This document shows, piece by piece, positions 44,632 through 53,324 of a stretch of 54,781 bases of DNA. How positions within the stretch are numbered: the stretch's first letter is position 1; every line of letters begins with the position of its first letter. Origin of the DNA: Candidatus Aminicenantota bacterium (lineage in GTDB: Bacteria > Acidobacteriota > Aminicenantia > Aminicenantales > Saccharicenantaceae); the NCBI GenBank assembly GCA_016867635.1, contig VGJC01000004.1:1-54781 (forward strand), in the 5' to 3' direction. Made by a program: the position numbers and the translations under genes. A model generated the notes under the pieces. It saw nothing but the letters and a program-made list of their open reading frames with translations, was not told the DNA's origin and made no database searches.

Positions 44632-45329
44632 TGGTCTTCGAGAACGTGACCTTCGGCTATGAGCCGGAGAGGGCGGTCATCCGGAAAGCCTGCCTGGAAT
44701 TGTCGCCCGGCCTGACCCTGTTTCTGGGGCCGAACGGATGCGGCAAGAGCACGTTGATGAAGCTGGCCGCCGGCGTCGAACGCCCCGACGAAGGCCGGAT
44801 CCTGGTCGACGGCGCCGACCTCTGGAGGGAGGAAGCCAAGGCCCGACAGCGCTTGGCCTATCTTCCGGAGTTCGCGGACATCACGCCGTACGCGTCGCTC
44901 CGGGATGTCATGCGCCTCGTCTGTCGCCTCCGCAGGCAACCTGTCCAGGCGGGGGACAGGGCCTTGGAAACGTTCGGCCTGGGGGGCGAAGCCGGACGCT
45001 CGATCCGTGAGCTGTCATCGGGTCAGAGGAAGAGAGCCCTTTTCGCGGCGGCCTTCATCGGACATCCGTCCCATGTCTTGCTCGACGAGCCGCTGGACGC
45101 GCTCGACAGGAAGATCGCCGACGATGTGCTGGGTTGGATCCGGGAAAGAATTGCCGACGGAGCCACCCTGGCCGTCGTTTCCCACGCCATCGAGCCGTTC
45201 GCGGAACTGGCCACAGGTGCCCTCACGTTGCGCGAGGGACAGGTCGAACAGTATGGAAAGCTCCCCGGGGCGCCCAAGGACCGCTTTCGTCTTCTCGACT
45301 CCCTGGCCCGCGGAGTGGTCGCGTCCTGA
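44628..45329 (+). CDS. ABC transporter ATP-binding protein
   Basis: 233 residues from ATG 44628 in the overlap with the membrane subunit; ATG 44631 is an alternative. Walker A is FLGPNGCGKSTL (about 34-41), the signature is ELSSGQRKRALFAAA (LSSGQ about 129-133), Walker B is HVLLDEPLDALDR, and the switch His is in AVVSHAIEPF. The Q-loop region is LAYLPEFADITPYASLRD. Substrate unknown. The length indicates a stand-alone ATPase working with the adjacent membrane protein. A hairpin at 45347-45373 follows. Confidence 0.92.
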   Translation: MMVFENVTFGYEPERAVIRKACLELSPGLTLFLGPNGCGKSTLMKLAAGVERPDEGRILVDGADLWREEAKARQRLAYLPEFADITPYASLRDVMRLVCRLRRQPVQAGDRALETFGLGGEAGRSIRELSSGQRKRALFAAAFIGHPSHVLLDEPLDALDRKIADDVLGWIRERIADGATLAVVSHAIEPFAELATGALTLREGQVEQYGKLPGAPKDRFRLLDSLARGVVAS

Positions 45330-45346
45330 TCGCGCCTATCCTGCGC

Positions 45347-45373
45347 CTTCCCCCAGGCCATCAGAGGGGGAAG
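45347..45373. terminator. candidate terminator between convergent genes
   Basis: CTTCCCCC and GGGGGAAG form a perfect 8-bp stem with an 11-base loop, followed by only TTT on the plus strand. It lies between the convergent ABC ATPase and DUF6506-like genes and is weak by the usual T-tract rule. Confidence 0.4.
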
Positions 45374-45436
45374 TTTCCATCATCACCATCATCGGAGTTC
45401 AAGAAGCGCGTGCCAGAATCCGTGCCGGCCGCCGCC

Positions 45437-45751
45437 TTAGAAGAAGCCGGCTCGCTTCAGGGCTTCCATCGAGATCCGGTTGGAGGGGCCGTCGCCCCTG
45501 GCCACGCAGACCGCGACGTTGTTCTCGGTGGCCCGGACGATCTCGGCGATGTCCTGATGGGTAAATCCCGGGCAGAGGAGAATGGACTCGATCTTTTTCT
45601 CCCGGTACAGGCGCGTGCTGACCTCCAGGGCCTCGGCCTGGCTTTTGACGATGACGACGTCCAATTGACACTTGCCCGTGTCGATGAAGCAGCGGTGCCT
45701 GTCCTTGTCGGCGTCCGGGGCGTGAGCAAGAAAGAGCGTTCTAAAAGCCAT
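45437..45751 (-). CDS. DUF6506-like small protein
   Basis: 104 residues with AGGAGGAC upstream of the ATG. No signal peptide. The sequence contains FLAHAPDADKDRHR, LDVVIVKSQAEALEVSTRLYR, LLCPGFTHQDIAEIVRA and a Gly/Asp/Asn-rich GDGPSNRISMEAL near the end. It matches my memory of the family DUF6506, for which no function is established. The fold looks like a small alpha/beta domain with a possible ligand loop at PGFTHQD. A truncated copy lies at 38434-38664. It is followed on the same strand, 37 bases upstream in the sequence's other direction, by the amidohydrolase gene. Confidence 0.75.
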   Translation of the reverse strand: MAFRTLFLAHAPDADKDRHRCFIDTGKCQLDVVIVKSQAEALEVSTRLYREKKIESILLCPGFTHQDIAEIVRATENNVAVCVARGDGPSNRISMEALKRAGFF

Positions 45752-45788
45752 GGGTCCGTCCTCCTGAATGAAAATAATCCCGAACGGA

Positions 45789-47483
45789 TCAGCGGGCGTC
45801 GTGGACGACGCGGCCGCCGACCATGGTCAAAAGGACCTCGGTCTTGGCGATCTCTCGGGACGCGATCTCGAAGATGTTCCGGTCGATCATGATCAGGTCC
45901 GCGAGCTTGCCGGGCTCGATGGAACCTTCGTCCTTCTCCCGACGCATGGCGTAGGCGCCGCCCATGGTGTAGGCGTGGACCGCTTCCTCGAGCGTGACCT
46001 GGTGTTGAGGGAGCCAGCCGCCTTCGGGGAAACCGTCGAGGCTCTGGCGGGTCACGGCCACCTGGAGGCCGGGCCAGGGGCTGAGGGTGACGACCGGCCA
46101 GTCGCTGCCGAAGGCCAGCCGCGCGCCCCCGTCGAGGACGGCTTTCCAGGCGAAGGCCCTCTGCTCGCGCTCGGGGCCGACGTTGGCGATCCAGGTGCCC
46201 ATCCACGTAGGGTCGGGATTGGCGTGCAGCGGCTGAAAGCTGGCGAGGACGCCCAGCCGGCCGAACCGCGGGATGTCGCCGGCGGCGATGTCCTCGGCGT
46301 GCTCGATCTTGTTCCGGACATCGGGGTTCCCGGCCGCCCGGGCGGCCTCCTCGTAGGCGTCTAGCGACAGCCGGATGGCCGCGTCCCCGATGGCGTGGGT
46401 CGACACCTGCAGGCCTTTGGCGTTGAAGGCGGCCACCGCTCTCTTGAAGGCCTCCGGCTCCCAGAACAGCTTTCCCCGGTTTCCGCGCTGGTTCTCGTAG
46501 GGATCGAGCATGGCCCCGGTGCCCGAGTCGATGACCCCGTCGAGCATCAGCTTGATCCCGCCGAGCGAGAGCCAGTCGTCGTCGTATCGCGCGCGGGCCT
46601 CCTCATAAGCCAGCCAGTCCTTCTCGGCCGGGCCGGGCGGATCGACCCACATGGACACGGAGAGACGGACCGTCAGATCGCCCTCCCTGCGGATCCGGTC
46701 CAAGAGGTCGAGGGCCTCGAACTCGCCTCCCATCCCGTGCGCGCGGACGACACCCAGCCGGGCAGCCTCGCGCAGGCCTCGGCGCAGGGCCGCGAGCGTC
46801 TGCTCGTCGGTCTGACGGGGGATGTGCTTCGAGACCAAGGCGCCGGCCTCTTCCAGCAGAGCCCCGGTCGGCTCCCCGGCCTCGTCGCGCACGATGGTCC
46901 CGTTCAGGGGGTCTTTGGTGTCGCGGCCGACGCCGGCGACGGCCAGGGCCCGGCTGTTGACCCAGGTCGTGTGGCCGTCGGCGCAGCTCATGACGGCCGG
47001 GCGGTCGGGCACGACCTCGTCGAGGAATTTCTTGTGCGGCATGTCGCCCGGGAACGCGGCGTACATCCAGCCGCGCCCTTGGACCCAGCTCGCCTCGGGG
47101 TTCTCCCGGGCGAACGCCCGGATCCTTTCCTGGATCTCCTCGACCGTCCTGGTCCCGGCCAGGTCGACCTTGGCCAGGCTCGCCGAACCGCTGACGAAAT
47201 GGATATGACTGTCCATGAACCCGGGAAGGACCAGTCTTCCCCCGGCGTCGATGACCAGAGTTTCAGGGGCTTTATGGCGCGAGACGGCCTTCGTCGTTCC
47301 CACCGCGAGAATGCGCCCTTCCCGGACGGCGACGGCTTCGGCCCACGGACGGGCGGCATCCACCGTATAGACGCGGGCATTGAGGATGACGGTGTCGGCC
47401 GCCGGCCGCCCGCCGGAACAGGAGGCCGTCAAAAGGAGGACAATAAAAAGGAAACCCGCGAACCCGGTCGATCTCTTGTTCAT
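45789..47483 (-). CDS. amidohydrolase family 3 (YtcJ-like) lipoprotein
   Basis: 564 residues from ATG 47483; the track start at 47651 is upstream of the promoter. The signal peptide ends in a lipobox (LLTASC, Cys about 22). The metal-dependent hydrolase signatures are LVLPGFMDSHIHFVSG (HxH), STHAIGDAAIRLSLDAYE (His), NKIEHAEDI (His) and LAFGSDWPVVTLSP (Asp). This order is typical of the YtcJ/NfdA-like exoenzyme family, some of which hydrolyse N-substituted formamides. Substrate unknown. The perfect -10 ends seven bases before the ATG, and a dyad covers the promoter. Confidence 0.88.
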   Translation of the reverse strand: MNKRSTGFAGFLFIVLLLTASCSGGRPAADTVILNARVYTVDAARPWAEAVAVREGRILAVGTTKAVSRHKAPETLVIDAGGRLVLPGFMDSHIHFVSGSASLAKVDLAGTRTVEEIQERIRAFARENPEASWVQGRGWMYAAFPGDMPHKKFLDEVVPDRPAVMSCADGHTTWVNSRALAVAGVGRDTKDPLNGTIVRDEAGEPTGALLEEAGALVSKHIPRQTDEQTLAALRRGLREAARLGVVRAHGMGGEFEALDLLDRIRREGDLTVRLSVSMWVDPPGPAEKDWLAYEEARARYDDDWLSLGGIKLMLDGVIDSGTGAMLDPYENQRGNRGKLFWEPEAFKRAVAAFNAKGLQVSTHAIGDAAIRLSLDAYEEAARAAGNPDVRNKIEHAEDIAAGDIPRFGRLGVLASFQPLHANPDPTWMGTWIANVGPEREQRAFAWKAVLDGGARLAFGSDWPVVTLSPWPGLQVAVTRQSLDGFPEGGWLPQHQVTLEEAVHAYTMGGAYAMRREKDEGSIEPGKLADLIMIDRNIFEIASREIAKTEVLLTMVGGRVVHDAR

Positions 47484-47490
47484 GGTACGT

Positions 47491-47519
47491 ATTATAGCCC
47501 ATTCGGGCGTCGCGGCGAA
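47491..47519 (-). promoter_or_regulatory. promoter of the amidohydrolase gene with overlapping dyad
   Basis: Minus-strand TATAAT (47496-47491) with TTCGCC (47519-47514) at 17-bp spacing. CCCATTCG and CGAATGGG (47498-47505 and 47516-47523) are a perfect 8-bp inverted repeat with a 10-base centre that spans the spacer and the -35, an ideal place for a repressor. Start codon is seven bases after the -10. Confidence 0.55.
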
Positions 47520-47657
47520 TGGGAGCGATGGCTCGCCGGTGGCGGCGCCGGCCGCGTCGCTCTCATCTTGGCCGCCATTTCCTCCCTGACGACCTCTAGG
47601 GCCTGAACGAAGTCCTTGGCCATGATGCGCGCGAAAGCCCCAAAATGTCAACTTTGG

Positions 47658-47666
47658 TGATATAAT
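47658..47666 (+). promoter_or_regulatory. extended -10 promoter for the RND efflux operon
   Basis: TG-A-TATAAT (47658-47666) is a perfect extended -10. No good -35 lies at 17 bp, as is common for this promoter type. GGGAGGAC at 47676-47683 is the ribosome-binding site for the ATG at 47687. Confidence 0.65.
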
Positions 47667-47686
47667 GGCCCGCTCGGGAGGACGAC

Positions 47687-48964
47687 ATGAGACAGGCGAC
47701 CGTGGTCCTGGCGATCATCCTGCTGTCGTTATCCGCGGCGGCCGAGCCGGGCGCCGGCCGGTCCGACGCGCCCAAGTCCTATACGCTCGAGGCGGTCATC
47801 GCCGCCGGCCTGGACAACAATCCGGACCTCCAGGCCCGGAGGAGCGCGACCGAGGCCCGGAAAGCGGCCTGGGGAGCGTCCCGCCGATGGGCCAACCCCA
47901 CCCTCGGGCTCGAGGCCGGCAAGGGATACCCGGCGGGGACGGAGGCTTCCGTGGATATCGGAGGGATCGCTCTGAGCCAGGCCCTCGAGAACCCGGTCAA
48001 GAGGAAATACCGGGTGGAAGCCTTCGAGAACGAGTGGCGGGCCGCGGAGCACGATCTCCGGGCCGAGGAGATCGCCTTCATCTCCGGGGTCAAGGTCCTG
48101 TTCGCCCGCATCCTCCATCTCCGCAGGCTGGAGACGATCTCCCGCGCCGACGCGGGATCGCTCGAGTCCATGCTGGCGCTCGTCCGCAGGCGCGTCGAGC
48201 TCGGCGAGAGCCGCGAGCTCGAGGCCCTCAAGATCGAGGTCGAGACGCTCCGCGGACGGAACGACCTCCACCGCGTCCAAGCCGACCTCCATCTGGCCCG
48301 TGAAGAGCTCAACGGCTTCGTCGGCGGGTCCCTGCCCCCGGATTTCGAGCTCGACGGGGAGATGACCTACGAGCCGGGGCTGCTCGACGAGACGGCGCTC
48401 CTGGCCCGCGCGGACGATTCCCATCCCCTGATCCTGACGAGGAGAAGCGAGCTGGCCGCCGCCCGGAGCCGGCTGGGCTACGTCCGTTGGCAGCGGCTCC
48501 CCGATCCCGTGATCTCGGGCTTCACCGGCGACGAGATGGACGGCCGCAAGACGGGCGTCGGGTTGTCGTTCGAGATCCCGCTCTGGGACTTCAAGTCGCG
48601 GGCCGTGGACGAGGCGACGGGGCTGGCCCTGGCCGCCGAAAGCGCCCTGCGGGCCGCGCGGACCTCGGTCGGGCTGGGCGTCCGGGCCCAGGTCAACCGG
48701 ATGAGGCTCACCGCGAGGACCCTCGACCTGTTCCGCGGGGGGCTGATGAAGCAGGCCGAGGAGAGCCTGCGCATCGCCGATGTCAGCTTCCGCCAGGGCG
48801 AGCTGTCGCTGCTCGACTACCTCGACTCCCGGCGGACGCATTATGCCATCCTTCGCGACTATGAGGAGGCGCTCCTGCAATGGCAGGTCGACCGGGCCGA
48901 GCTCGAGAAAGCGTCGGGGGTTCTCGAACCCGGCGACGCGAGCGAAGATCCGAGGGGAGAATGA
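47687..48964 (+). CDS. TolC-family outer-membrane efflux protein
   Basis: 425 residues with a signal peptide (about 1-20). Two helical hairpin repeats typical of TolC/CusC proteins are visible: YTLEAVIAAGLDNNPDLQARRSATEARKA at the start of the first and AADDSHPLILTRRSELAAARSRLGYV-like sequence at the start of the second. FRQGELSLLDYLDSRRTHYAIL near the C-terminus is the usual second-repeat signature. It should form the outer-membrane channel of the tripartite pump whose other two parts follow (4 and 6 base gaps). Outer-membrane location implies a diderm cell. Confidence 0.9.
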   Translation: MRQATVVLAIILLSLSAAAEPGAGRSDAPKSYTLEAVIAAGLDNNPDLQARRSATEARKAAWGASRRWANPTLGLEAGKGYPAGTEASVDIGGIALSQALENPVKRKYRVEAFENEWRAAEHDLRAEEIAFISGVKVLFARILHLRRLETISRADAGSLESMLALVRRRVELGESRELEALKIEVETLRGRNDLHRVQADLHLAREELNGFVGGSLPPDFELDGEMTYEPGLLDETALLARADDSHPLILTRRSELAAARSRLGYVRWQRLPDPVISGFTGDEMDGRKTGVGLSFEIPLWDFKSRAVDEATGLALAAESALRAARTSVGLGVRAQVNRMRLTARTLDLFRGGLMKQAEESLRIADVSFRQGELSLLDYLDSRRTHYAILRDYEEALLQWQVDRAELEKASGVLEPGDASEDPRGE

Positions 48965-48968
48965 GCCG

Positions 48969-50189
48969 ATGAAGCATTGGATGATGACCGTCGCATTGAC
49001 CTCCGCCCTCGGTCTCCTGTCCTGCGGGCCGGGGGACCGGCGGACGGCCGCCGCGCCCGGCGACCCCGACCACGAAGGCGAGCACAAGCACGTCCACGTC
49101 GTCGTCCCCATCGAGAGGCAGAAGGAGTGGGGGATCGAGGTCGGCCCGGTCGCCGAGGCCGCCCTGCCGCTCACGACGCGGCTGAACGGCGCGCTCTCGC
49201 TCGACCTGAACCGCACGGCCCACGTCTCGTCCTTGGCGGCGGGCAAGATCGTCTCCGTCGCCACGGACCTCGGCCGCGACGTCCGGCGCGGCCAGCCCCT
49301 GGCCGTCATCAATTCCCCCGAGTTCGCCCGGGACCGCTCCGACTTCCTGCGCGCCCGGTCCCGCTTCAACCTAACCCGCAGGGAGTTCGAGCGCGCCCGC
49401 CTGCTCGTCGAGGAGAAGGCCATCGAGCAAAAGGAGTTCCTGCGCCGGGAGGCGGAGTTCGAGGACGCGTCCACGGAGTTCGGCGTCTTGGGCTCCAAGC
49501 TCCACTCCTACGGCCTGGACCACGCCGAGATCGAGGCCTGGCTCGAGCGGTGCGACGACCTGGACCGGGACGGCTGGCTCTGCGAGCTCGTCGACCCGAA
49601 CCTGACCGTGGTCTCGCCCGTCGACGGCCGGGTCATTTTCCGGGAGGCCGTCGTCGGCGAGCAGATCGGCCCCGACAAGGTCCTGTTCACGGTCTCGGAC
49701 CTGCGGACCCTCTGGGCCCAGTTCGACGCCTACGAAAGCGATCTGCGCTTTCTGCGGACCGGCGGCCGGATCGACATCCGGTCGACGCTCTATCCCGAGC
49801 GCGTCTTCCCGGGGGCCGTCCGTGTCGTCTCCGACGCCGTCGACGAGAAGCTGAGGATGGTCCGGGTCCGGGCCGAGGTGGCCAACACCGAAGGCCTCCT
49901 GAAGCCCAACATGTATGTCACCGGGGAGGCGACGGCCGAAGGCACGGCGAAGGCCCCGGTCGTTCCCTCCGAGGCCGTCCAGAAGCTCGACGGCGGGACG
50001 GTCGTCTTCGTGGCCGAGGACGACGTCACCTTCGCTCCCCGGCACGTCGTCACAGGGGATTCTTCGGGCGGCCTGACCGCCGTGCGCAGCGGACTGGCCG
50101 CCGGCGAACGGATCGTCGTCCGTGGGGCTTTCGCCTTGAAGACCGAGGCGGCCAAGGCCGCCTTCGCCGGCCAAGGCCACGTGCACTGA
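48969..50189 (+). CDS. RND efflux periplasmic adaptor (CusB-like), lipoprotein
   Basis: 406 residues from ATG 48969; the track start at 48780 is shadow. The signal peptide ends with a lipobox (GLLSC, Cys about 18). The next segment is rich in His and acids (DPDHEGEHKHVHVVVP), suggesting metal handling. The lipoyl/hairpin region follows (AGKIVSVATDLGRDVRRGQPLAVINSPEF), then the beta-barrel (TVVSPVDGRVIFREAVVGEQIGPDKVLF) and the membrane-proximal domain (GLAAGERIVVRGAFALKTE). This order is that of CusB/CzcB adaptors, which link the inner-membrane pump to the outer-membrane channel and can deliver metal to the pump. Confidence 0.92.
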   Translation: MKHWMMTVALTSALGLLSCGPGDRRTAAAPGDPDHEGEHKHVHVVVPIERQKEWGIEVGPVAEAALPLTTRLNGALSLDLNRTAHVSSLAAGKIVSVATDLGRDVRRGQPLAVINSPEFARDRSDFLRARSRFNLTRREFERARLLVEEKAIEQKEFLRREAEFEDASTEFGVLGSKLHSYGLDHAEIEAWLERCDDLDRDGWLCELVDPNLTVVSPVDGRVIFREAVVGEQIGPDKVLFTVSDLRTLWAQFDAYESDLRFLRTGGRIDIRSTLYPERVFPGAVRVVSDAVDEKLRMVRVRAEVANTEGLLKPNMYVTGEATAEGTAKAPVVPSEAVQKLDGGTVVFVAEDDVTFAPRHVVTGDSSGGLTAVRSGLAAGERIVVRGAFALKTEAAKAAFAGQGHVH

Positions 50190-50195
50190 GGTCCC

Positions 50196-53100
50196 ATGAT
50201 CGCCCGGATCATCCGATTCTCCCTGGAGCACAGGCTGTTCGTCCTGCCCGCGGCCCTGGCGGTCCTGGTCCTCGGCTACCTGGCCTACGAGCGCCTGTCC
50301 ATCGACGTCTTTCCCGACGCCTCGCCGTCCCTCATCCAGGTCTTCACCGAGGCCGACGGCATGGCCCCCGAGGAGGTCGAGCGGCTCGTCTCCTACCCGC
50401 TGGAATCGGCCATGTCGGGGCTTCCCCGGGTGCGGACGATCCGCTCGCTCTCGACCTTCGCCCTGTCCATCGTCAGCGTCTATTTCGAGGACGGGACCGA
50501 CATCTATTGGGCCCGCCAGCTCGTCGCCCAGAGGCTCGTCGAGGCCCGTGAGGAGCTCCCGGCGCAGGCCGGGCATGCCCAGCTCGGCCCCATCGCCACG
50601 GGGTTGGGGCTCGTCTACCTCTACGCTATCGAGGGAGAGGACGCCCCGCTCATGGACGTCCGCACGGCCCAGGACTGGATCGTCCGCTTCGAGCTCAAGG
50701 CCATTCCCGAGGTGACCGAAGTCCTGAGCTTCGGCGGCGACATCAAGCAGTTCCACGTCCTCGTCGACCCCGAGGCCCTCCTCAAGTACGGCCTCGAGAT
50801 CTCCGACGTGGCCGAGACGATCCGGGTCAACAACCAGAATGTCGGCGCGAGCTTCATCACCCGGGGGCCCGAGGAATACGTCGTCAGGAGCGTCGGCCTG
50901 CTCGGCGGCCTGGACGACATGCGGCGGATCGTCGTCGCCTCCGTGGCCGGGACACCCGTCTACCTGAGGGACGTGGCCGACATCCGGGTCCTGCCGGCCG
51001 TCAAGAGGGGAGAGTCGCTGATGAACGGCCGGGGGCCCCGGGTGACCGGCATGGTCCTCAAGCTCTTCGGCGCCAACACGGCCCGGCTCATCGAAAGCAT
51101 CGAGACCCGCGTGGAGGCCATCAACCGGACCCTCCCTTCCGGCATGCGGATCGTGCCCTTCTACAACCAGGCCGCCCTGGTCCGCAAGTGCTTTACGACG
51201 GTCTCGAGCAACCTGATGCTGGGTATCCTGCTCGTCGTGGCGGTGCTGTTCGTGTTCATGGGCGAGCTGCGGACGGCCCTCGTGGCCGTCCTGGCCCTGC
51301 CGTTCTCGATCCTGTTCACGTTCATCGTGATGAACCGGCTCGGGCTGCCGGCCGACCTGATGTCCTTCGGGGGATTGGCCGTGGCCATCGGCCTGCTCGT
51401 CGACGCGGCCATCATCTTCGTCGAGAACGCCCACAGCCGCCTGCAGACGGAGAGCGGCGACCGGGCCTCGGTCATCCTCGACGCCGGCCGGGAAGTGGCC
51501 CGGCCGCTGTTCTTCGCCGTGGTCATCATCGTCCTGGTCTTCCTGCCCATCTTCACCTTGACCGGCGTCGAGGGCATCATGTTCCGGCCGATGGGCATCA
51601 CGGTCTCGACGGCCATGCTGGGCTCGCTTCTTTTCACCCTGGCCGTCGCCCCCGCGATCGCTTTCCTCGTCCTGAAACGGGGCCGCGCCGGCGGGGCGCG
51701 GGAGCCCGTCCTGCTCCGGGCCGTCAAGAAGGCCTACATGCCGTTCTTCGAGACCTGCCGGAAACGGAGGCGGGTTATCTTCGCCGTGACGGCCGCCGTT
51801 TTCGTCGCCGGGCTCGCCCTGTTCCCCTTCCTGGGCCGGGAATACATCCCGACCCTCGAGGAGGGCACGCTCCTCCTCATGGCCACGCTGGACCCGAACA
51901 TCAGCCTCGAGCGGTCGGTGGCCATGGCCACGGAGATGGAGAAGGAGATCCTGGCCGTGCCCGGCGTCGAGGGCGTGCTGACCCAGATCGGGCGGGGCGA
52001 CGTCGGCACCCACGCCCATTTCGTCAATGATATTAAGATGTACGTCCAGGCCGCCGAGGCCCGCTCCGGGCATCGCGAGGCCCTGGCCGAGGAGATCGGC
52101 CGGCGGCTGGAGCGTTTCCCCGGCGTCGCCCTCAACCTGACCCAGCCCATCGCCCACAACCTGGACGAGCTCCTCACCGGGGTCAAGGCCCAGCTGGCGG
52201 TCAAGATCTACGGCGAGGACTTCGATGTGCTCAGGACGGCGGCCGGGGAGATCAAGGACATCCTGTCCTCGGTCCGCGGGGGGCGGGACGTCCAGGTCGA
52301 GCAGTTCACCGGCCAGAACACCATCGGTGTCGTCATCGACCGGGAGGCCGTGGCCCGCCACGGGCTCAACATCCGCGACATCCAGGAAACGGTCGAGGCG
52401 GCCGTCGGCGGCATCACCCTCGGCCAGATCTACGAGGAACAGAGAAGATTCGACATCTTCCTGCGCTACGCCGACGCCCATCGGGGCGACGTCGAGAGCA
52501 TCGGGAACCTGCTCGTCGGGCTGCCCGGCGGCGGCCGGGTCCCGCTGCGGAGCTTGGCCGACATCCGCGAGGAGGCCGGGCCGCGGCAGATCAACCGGGA
52601 GAACAACCGAAGGTTCATCAACGTCCAGGCCAACGTCCGGGGGCGGGACATCGGCCGGTATGTGGCCGAAGCCCGGCGGCTCGTGGAGGAACGGGTGGAG
52701 ACGCCGCCCGGGTACGCCGTCGCCTGGGGCGGACAGTTCGAGCTCCAACAGAAGGCCAACCGCCGCCTGCTCGTGGTCACCCCCTTGACCCTGGCTCTCG
52801 TGGCCTTGCTGCTGTTCGTCGCCTTCTCCTCGTTCCGCGAGGTCCTGATCATCCTCATCAACATTCCCTTGGCCTTGACCGGCGGCATCCTGGCCCTGAA
52901 GCTGAGCGGCGCCTACCTCAGCGTCCCGGCCTCCATCGGTTTCATCGCCATCTTCGGCATCGCCTTGCAGGACGGGCTGGTGCTCATGTCGCATTTCCGG
53001 CATCTGGAGGGGCGGATGAGCTTGGCGGAAGCGGTGTCGCGGGGCGTCGAGGCCCGGATCCGGCCGGTGCTGATGACGACGCTGACGACGATCTTCGGCC

Positions 53101-53279
53101 TCCTGCCGCTTCTCCTGGCCACGGGCGTGGGCGCCGAGATCCAGCGTCCCCTGGCGACCGTGGTCGTCGGCGGGCTGGCGACTTCGACCGTGGTGACGCT
53201 TCTCGTCCTGCCCCTGATCTACGAGACGTTCCGGAGGAAGGGGGAGGGGCCTGACCCGGAGACCCGGCGCTTGGCTTGA
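50196..53279 (+). CDS. heavy-metal-type RND efflux pump (CusA/CzcA family)
   Basis: 1027 residues, full length, with the two-fold repeat of twelve helices and two large periplasmic loops. The opening RIIRFSLEHRLFVLPAALAVLVLGYLAYERLSIDVFPDASPS is typical. TM4 carries GGLAVAIGLLVDAAIIFVEN, which matches the copper/silver type pattern (AxGxxxDA...EN) better than the DFG-type of zinc/cobalt/nickel pumps. HFRHLEGRMSLAEAVSRGVEARIRPVLMTTLTTIFGLLPLL is the usual second-half block. Proton-driven export of a metal ion is expected; the choice of Cu/Ag is inference from one motif. Confidence 0.94.
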   Translation: MIARIIRFSLEHRLFVLPAALAVLVLGYLAYERLSIDVFPDASPSLIQVFTEADGMAPEEVERLVSYPLESAMSGLPRVRTIRSLSTFALSIVSVYFEDGTDIYWARQLVAQRLVEAREELPAQAGHAQLGPIATGLGLVYLYAIEGEDAPLMDVRTAQDWIVRFELKAIPEVTEVLSFGGDIKQFHVLVDPEALLKYGLEISDVAETIRVNNQNVGASFITRGPEEYVVRSVGLLGGLDDMRRIVVASVAGTPVYLRDVADIRVLPAVKRGESLMNGRGPRVTGMVLKLFGANTARLIESIETRVEAINRTLPSGMRIVPFYNQAALVRKCFTTVSSNLMLGILLVVAVLFVFMGELRTALVAVLALPFSILFTFIVMNRLGLPADLMSFGGLAVAIGLLVDAAIIFVENAHSRLQTESGDRASVILDAGREVARPLFFAVVIIVLVFLPIFTLTGVEGIMFRPMGITVSTAMLGSLLFTLAVAPAIAFLVLKRGRAGGAREPVLLRAVKKAYMPFFETCRKRRRVIFAVTAAVFVAGLALFPFLGREYIPTLEEGTLLLMATLDPNISLERSVAMATEMEKEILAVPGVEGVLTQIGRGDVGTHAHFVNDIKMYVQAAEARSGHREALAEEIGRRLERFPGVALNLTQPIAHNLDELLTGVKAQLAVKIYGEDFDVLRTAAGEIKDILSSVRGGRDVQVEQFTGQNTIGVVIDREAVARHGLNIRDIQETVEAAVGGITLGQIYEEQRRFDIFLRYADAHRGDVESIGNLLVGLPGGGRVPLRSLADIREEAGPRQINRENNRRFINVQANVRGRDIGRYVAEARRLVEERVETPPGYAVAWGGQFELQQKANRRLLVVTPLTLALVALLLFVAFSSFREVLIILINIPLALTGGILALKLSGAYLSVPASIGFIAIFGIALQDGLVLMSHFRHLEGRMSLAEAVSRGVEARIRPVLMTTLTTIFGLLPLLLATGVGAEIQRPLATVVVGGLATSTVVTLLVLPLIYETFRRKGEGPDPETRRLA

Positions 53280-53305
53280 CCTCCATTCCGAGGGCGTGCT
53301 ATGGT
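53276..53305 (+). promoter_or_regulatory. promoter for the amidase gene
   Basis: TTGACC (53276-53281), overlapping the pump stop codon, 18-bp spacer, TATGGT (53300-53305). GAGGAGG at 53312-53318 is the ribosome-binding site for the ATG at 53325. Confidence 0.55.
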
Positions 53306-53324
53306 CGGCCCGAGGAGGGCCCCC

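Noticed and set aside
45389-45408. CATCATCACCATCATC near the DUF6506-like gene
   Set aside because: A very short imperfect triplet run in a non-coding gap; too short to call a repeat or tag.
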